DNA of 64,000 bases, taken from Acidimicrobiales bacterium. Its GTDB lineage: Bacteria; Actinomycetota; Acidimicrobiia; Acidimicrobiales; SZUA-35. Position numbers and translations under genes: made by a program. Where the stretch lies: positions 51,646-115,645 of the forward strand of contig JAHDCC010000002.1 in the NCBI GenBank assembly GCA_020630065.1. The letters run 5' to 3'. The notes beneath the pieces were generated by a model. The model made no database searches and was not told the DNA's origin. It worked only from the letters and a program-made list of their open reading frames with translations. Positions 63,801 through 64,000 of this stretch are shown here, in pieces. The first letter of the stretch is position 1. The number at the start of each line of letters is the position of its first letter.

Positions 63801-64000
63801 AACCCAGCTCGCTGATGTAACAAGCGCACGACGGGATCTGCACACCTTAATACGTTCGATCGACGAAGAGATTGTCAGTGTGTTCGCTTCGGCCTATGCC
63901 GACGTGGCCGAGAACTTCAAAGCCTTGTTCGTTATCTTGTTCCCAGGCGGCAAAGGTAACCTGACTCTCACCAACCCAGAAGATATTCTCAACTGCGGTA
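60862..64000 (+). CDS. smc: chromosome segregation protein SMC, partial
   Basis: Condensin ATPase, N-terminal 1046 codons of a longer protein; it runs off the right edge. The head has LKQLTLKGFKSFADPAKLEL and the Walker A GPNGSGKSNVVDALAWVLG (about residues 33-50), followed by the Q-loop region FAGTSSKKALGRAEVSI. Two long coiled-coil arms rich in Glu, Arg and Ala (about 160-500 and 655-1000) flank the hinge (about 505-650, GVLGTLLDLVAIDEGWEEAA). The C-terminal head begins near FVILFPGGKGNLTLTNPEDI, just before the edge. GTG 60862 is 3 nt after the mutM-like stop, so they are probably coupled. Confidence 0.95.
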   Translation, partial: MFLKQLTLKGFKSFADPAKLELEPGITVVVGPNGSGKSNVVDALAWVLGAQAPKIVRSQKMDDVIFAGTSSKKALGRAEVSITIDNSDQVLPIEFTEVTITRILFRTGESEYLINGSPCRLLDVQELLSDSGVGRQQHIIVSQGRIDDVLNARPEDRRSIIEEAAGVLKFRKRKERAERRLAATEENMSRIKDVAREVKRQIRPLEKQADAARRYDTVVSELTQLKTHLVGRELSALQGKLQTDRRQRIDLKNSSVELKASLGSLDASILAAESELSALGTSDIANVIGQARSLTERIRGQRNVVTERRRRLEGELHVSVDEDVVANLEAEAARLQRELEKAEVEKSEIGPQFSELERAEAALTDEQLSFDQDWDTGVVEVSTKAAEVRVELQGARASFDRTAQQVGTTKEQIASNNERQQELTNRRNRFESQFNELTNAVPQLESDVETSAIAAEKAEETLTQTTDRRRAAEKEASRWKARADALTQALDEARAQAGIDTLSGADGVLGTLLDLVAIDEGWEEAAVAAIGEALQAIVIESAGAARKALSLLNANDTAGAVLALGSAASTRHEPVVADGRSLRPHVKARRSDVEPILDSLLGHVVVVDGTWESAVDASLENPTALIVTTHGDRFSPHGWRIGADSAGATGAALEEALIRSEETQAAVAEAVTAASTAQQEVKQGRQRQRQAEVEAQKAKNALSSAETGLKSATSEFEQLVADHSALETQLSELLERHEVERQQVSELAESLPALEEQEAEQRRRAEALSASRSSLEERSRQMASKRTELEVRVSALEQQTSALGQRWQETESRLERLVEEREQARSRRVKIEASLAIVAELDHDLDSRLTVVTGWVAQLANEQQTQSEAARKVSTALAAQRERRLTTERTLAEQTDKQNRLELAETESRVKLETLTQALRQDLDTEPETAMATEAPEIPEGKSPEARLRELERDLRLMGAINPLAIQEFDELKERYEFLETQLADVTSARRDLHTLIRSIDEEIVSVFASAYADVAENFKALFVILFPGGKGNLTLTNPEDILNCG

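Noticed and set aside
1-64000. Horizontally acquired island, prophage, CRISPR or tRNA genes
   Set aside because: No transposase, integrase, att-like repeat, regular repeat array or cloverleaf-like sequence was found; genes are housekeeping or common actinobacterial families.

Overview
The window reads as a chromosomal segment of an actinobacterium, most likely a member of the Acidimicrobiia or a related marine/aquatic lineage. Three things support this. There is a fused E2o-E1o 2-oxoglutarate dehydrogenase of the Kgd type. The run rsmD-coaD-(SepIVA-like)-yceD-rpmF-plsX-acpP-rnc-mutM-smc matches the mycobacterial layout around rnc/smc. Mca/MshB-like, UvrD2-like and MmpL proteins are also present. 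Base composition is moderate, with frequent GTG/TTG starts. Many genes seem to be leaderless: a TANNNT hexamer lies 6-8 nt before the start codon. I used this to choose several starts. No tRNA, rRNA, CRISPR array, insertion sequence or prophage was seen.

Left part (1-33 kb): mostly housekeeping genes. They are: a partial PIN/NYN ribonuclease with an S1 domain and a histone-H1-like Lys/Ala tail (open at the left edge); kgd; exonuclease III; a cation/proton antiporter with two Usp domains; a methyltransferase; a UvrD2-like helicase; a bPH2-SHOCT membrane protein; a CcdA-like/TlpA-like thiol-redox pair beside a DoxX protein with a His-rich tail; a PIG-L deacetylase; a second DoxX; PIN-PhoH; a Wzz-type tyrosine kinase; a degenerate cold-shock-like protein; a methyltransferase; monomeric isocitrate dehydrogenase; a membrane protein joining a sigma-like N-terminus to a crystallin-like C-terminus; a radical SAM protein; RecG; an EEP phosphatase; and a large secreted propeller/FN3/discoidin protein.

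Middle (33-43 kb): a tight four-gene operon on the minus strand. It encodes two circularly permuted ATP-grasp/alpha-E proteins and two transglutaminase-like proteins, one carrying DUF2126. This family set has been predicted by comparative genomics to make and process a peptide or amide-linked product, but the product is unknown. A tiny zinc-ribbon protein lies just upstream.

43-50 kb: a carbohydrate-uptake regulon. It holds a sucrose-phosphorylase-like GH13 enzyme, an MsmK/UgpC ATPase, a LacI regulator, and a lipoprotein binding protein with two permeases. Two near-identical LacI-type palindromes lie in front of the transport genes. 50-55 kb: an ArfA-like BON/OmpA protein, then a TetR repressor divergent from an MmpL transporter with a 28-bp operator between them.

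Right part (55-64 kb): the conserved rsmD-to-smc cluster. Two things stand out. RNase III has no canonical start codon covering its conserved N-terminus and appears to begin with CTG, overlapping the acpP stop. The MutM homologue in the canonical site has lost the catalytic N-terminal proline and most zinc cysteines. The smc gene runs off the right edge.
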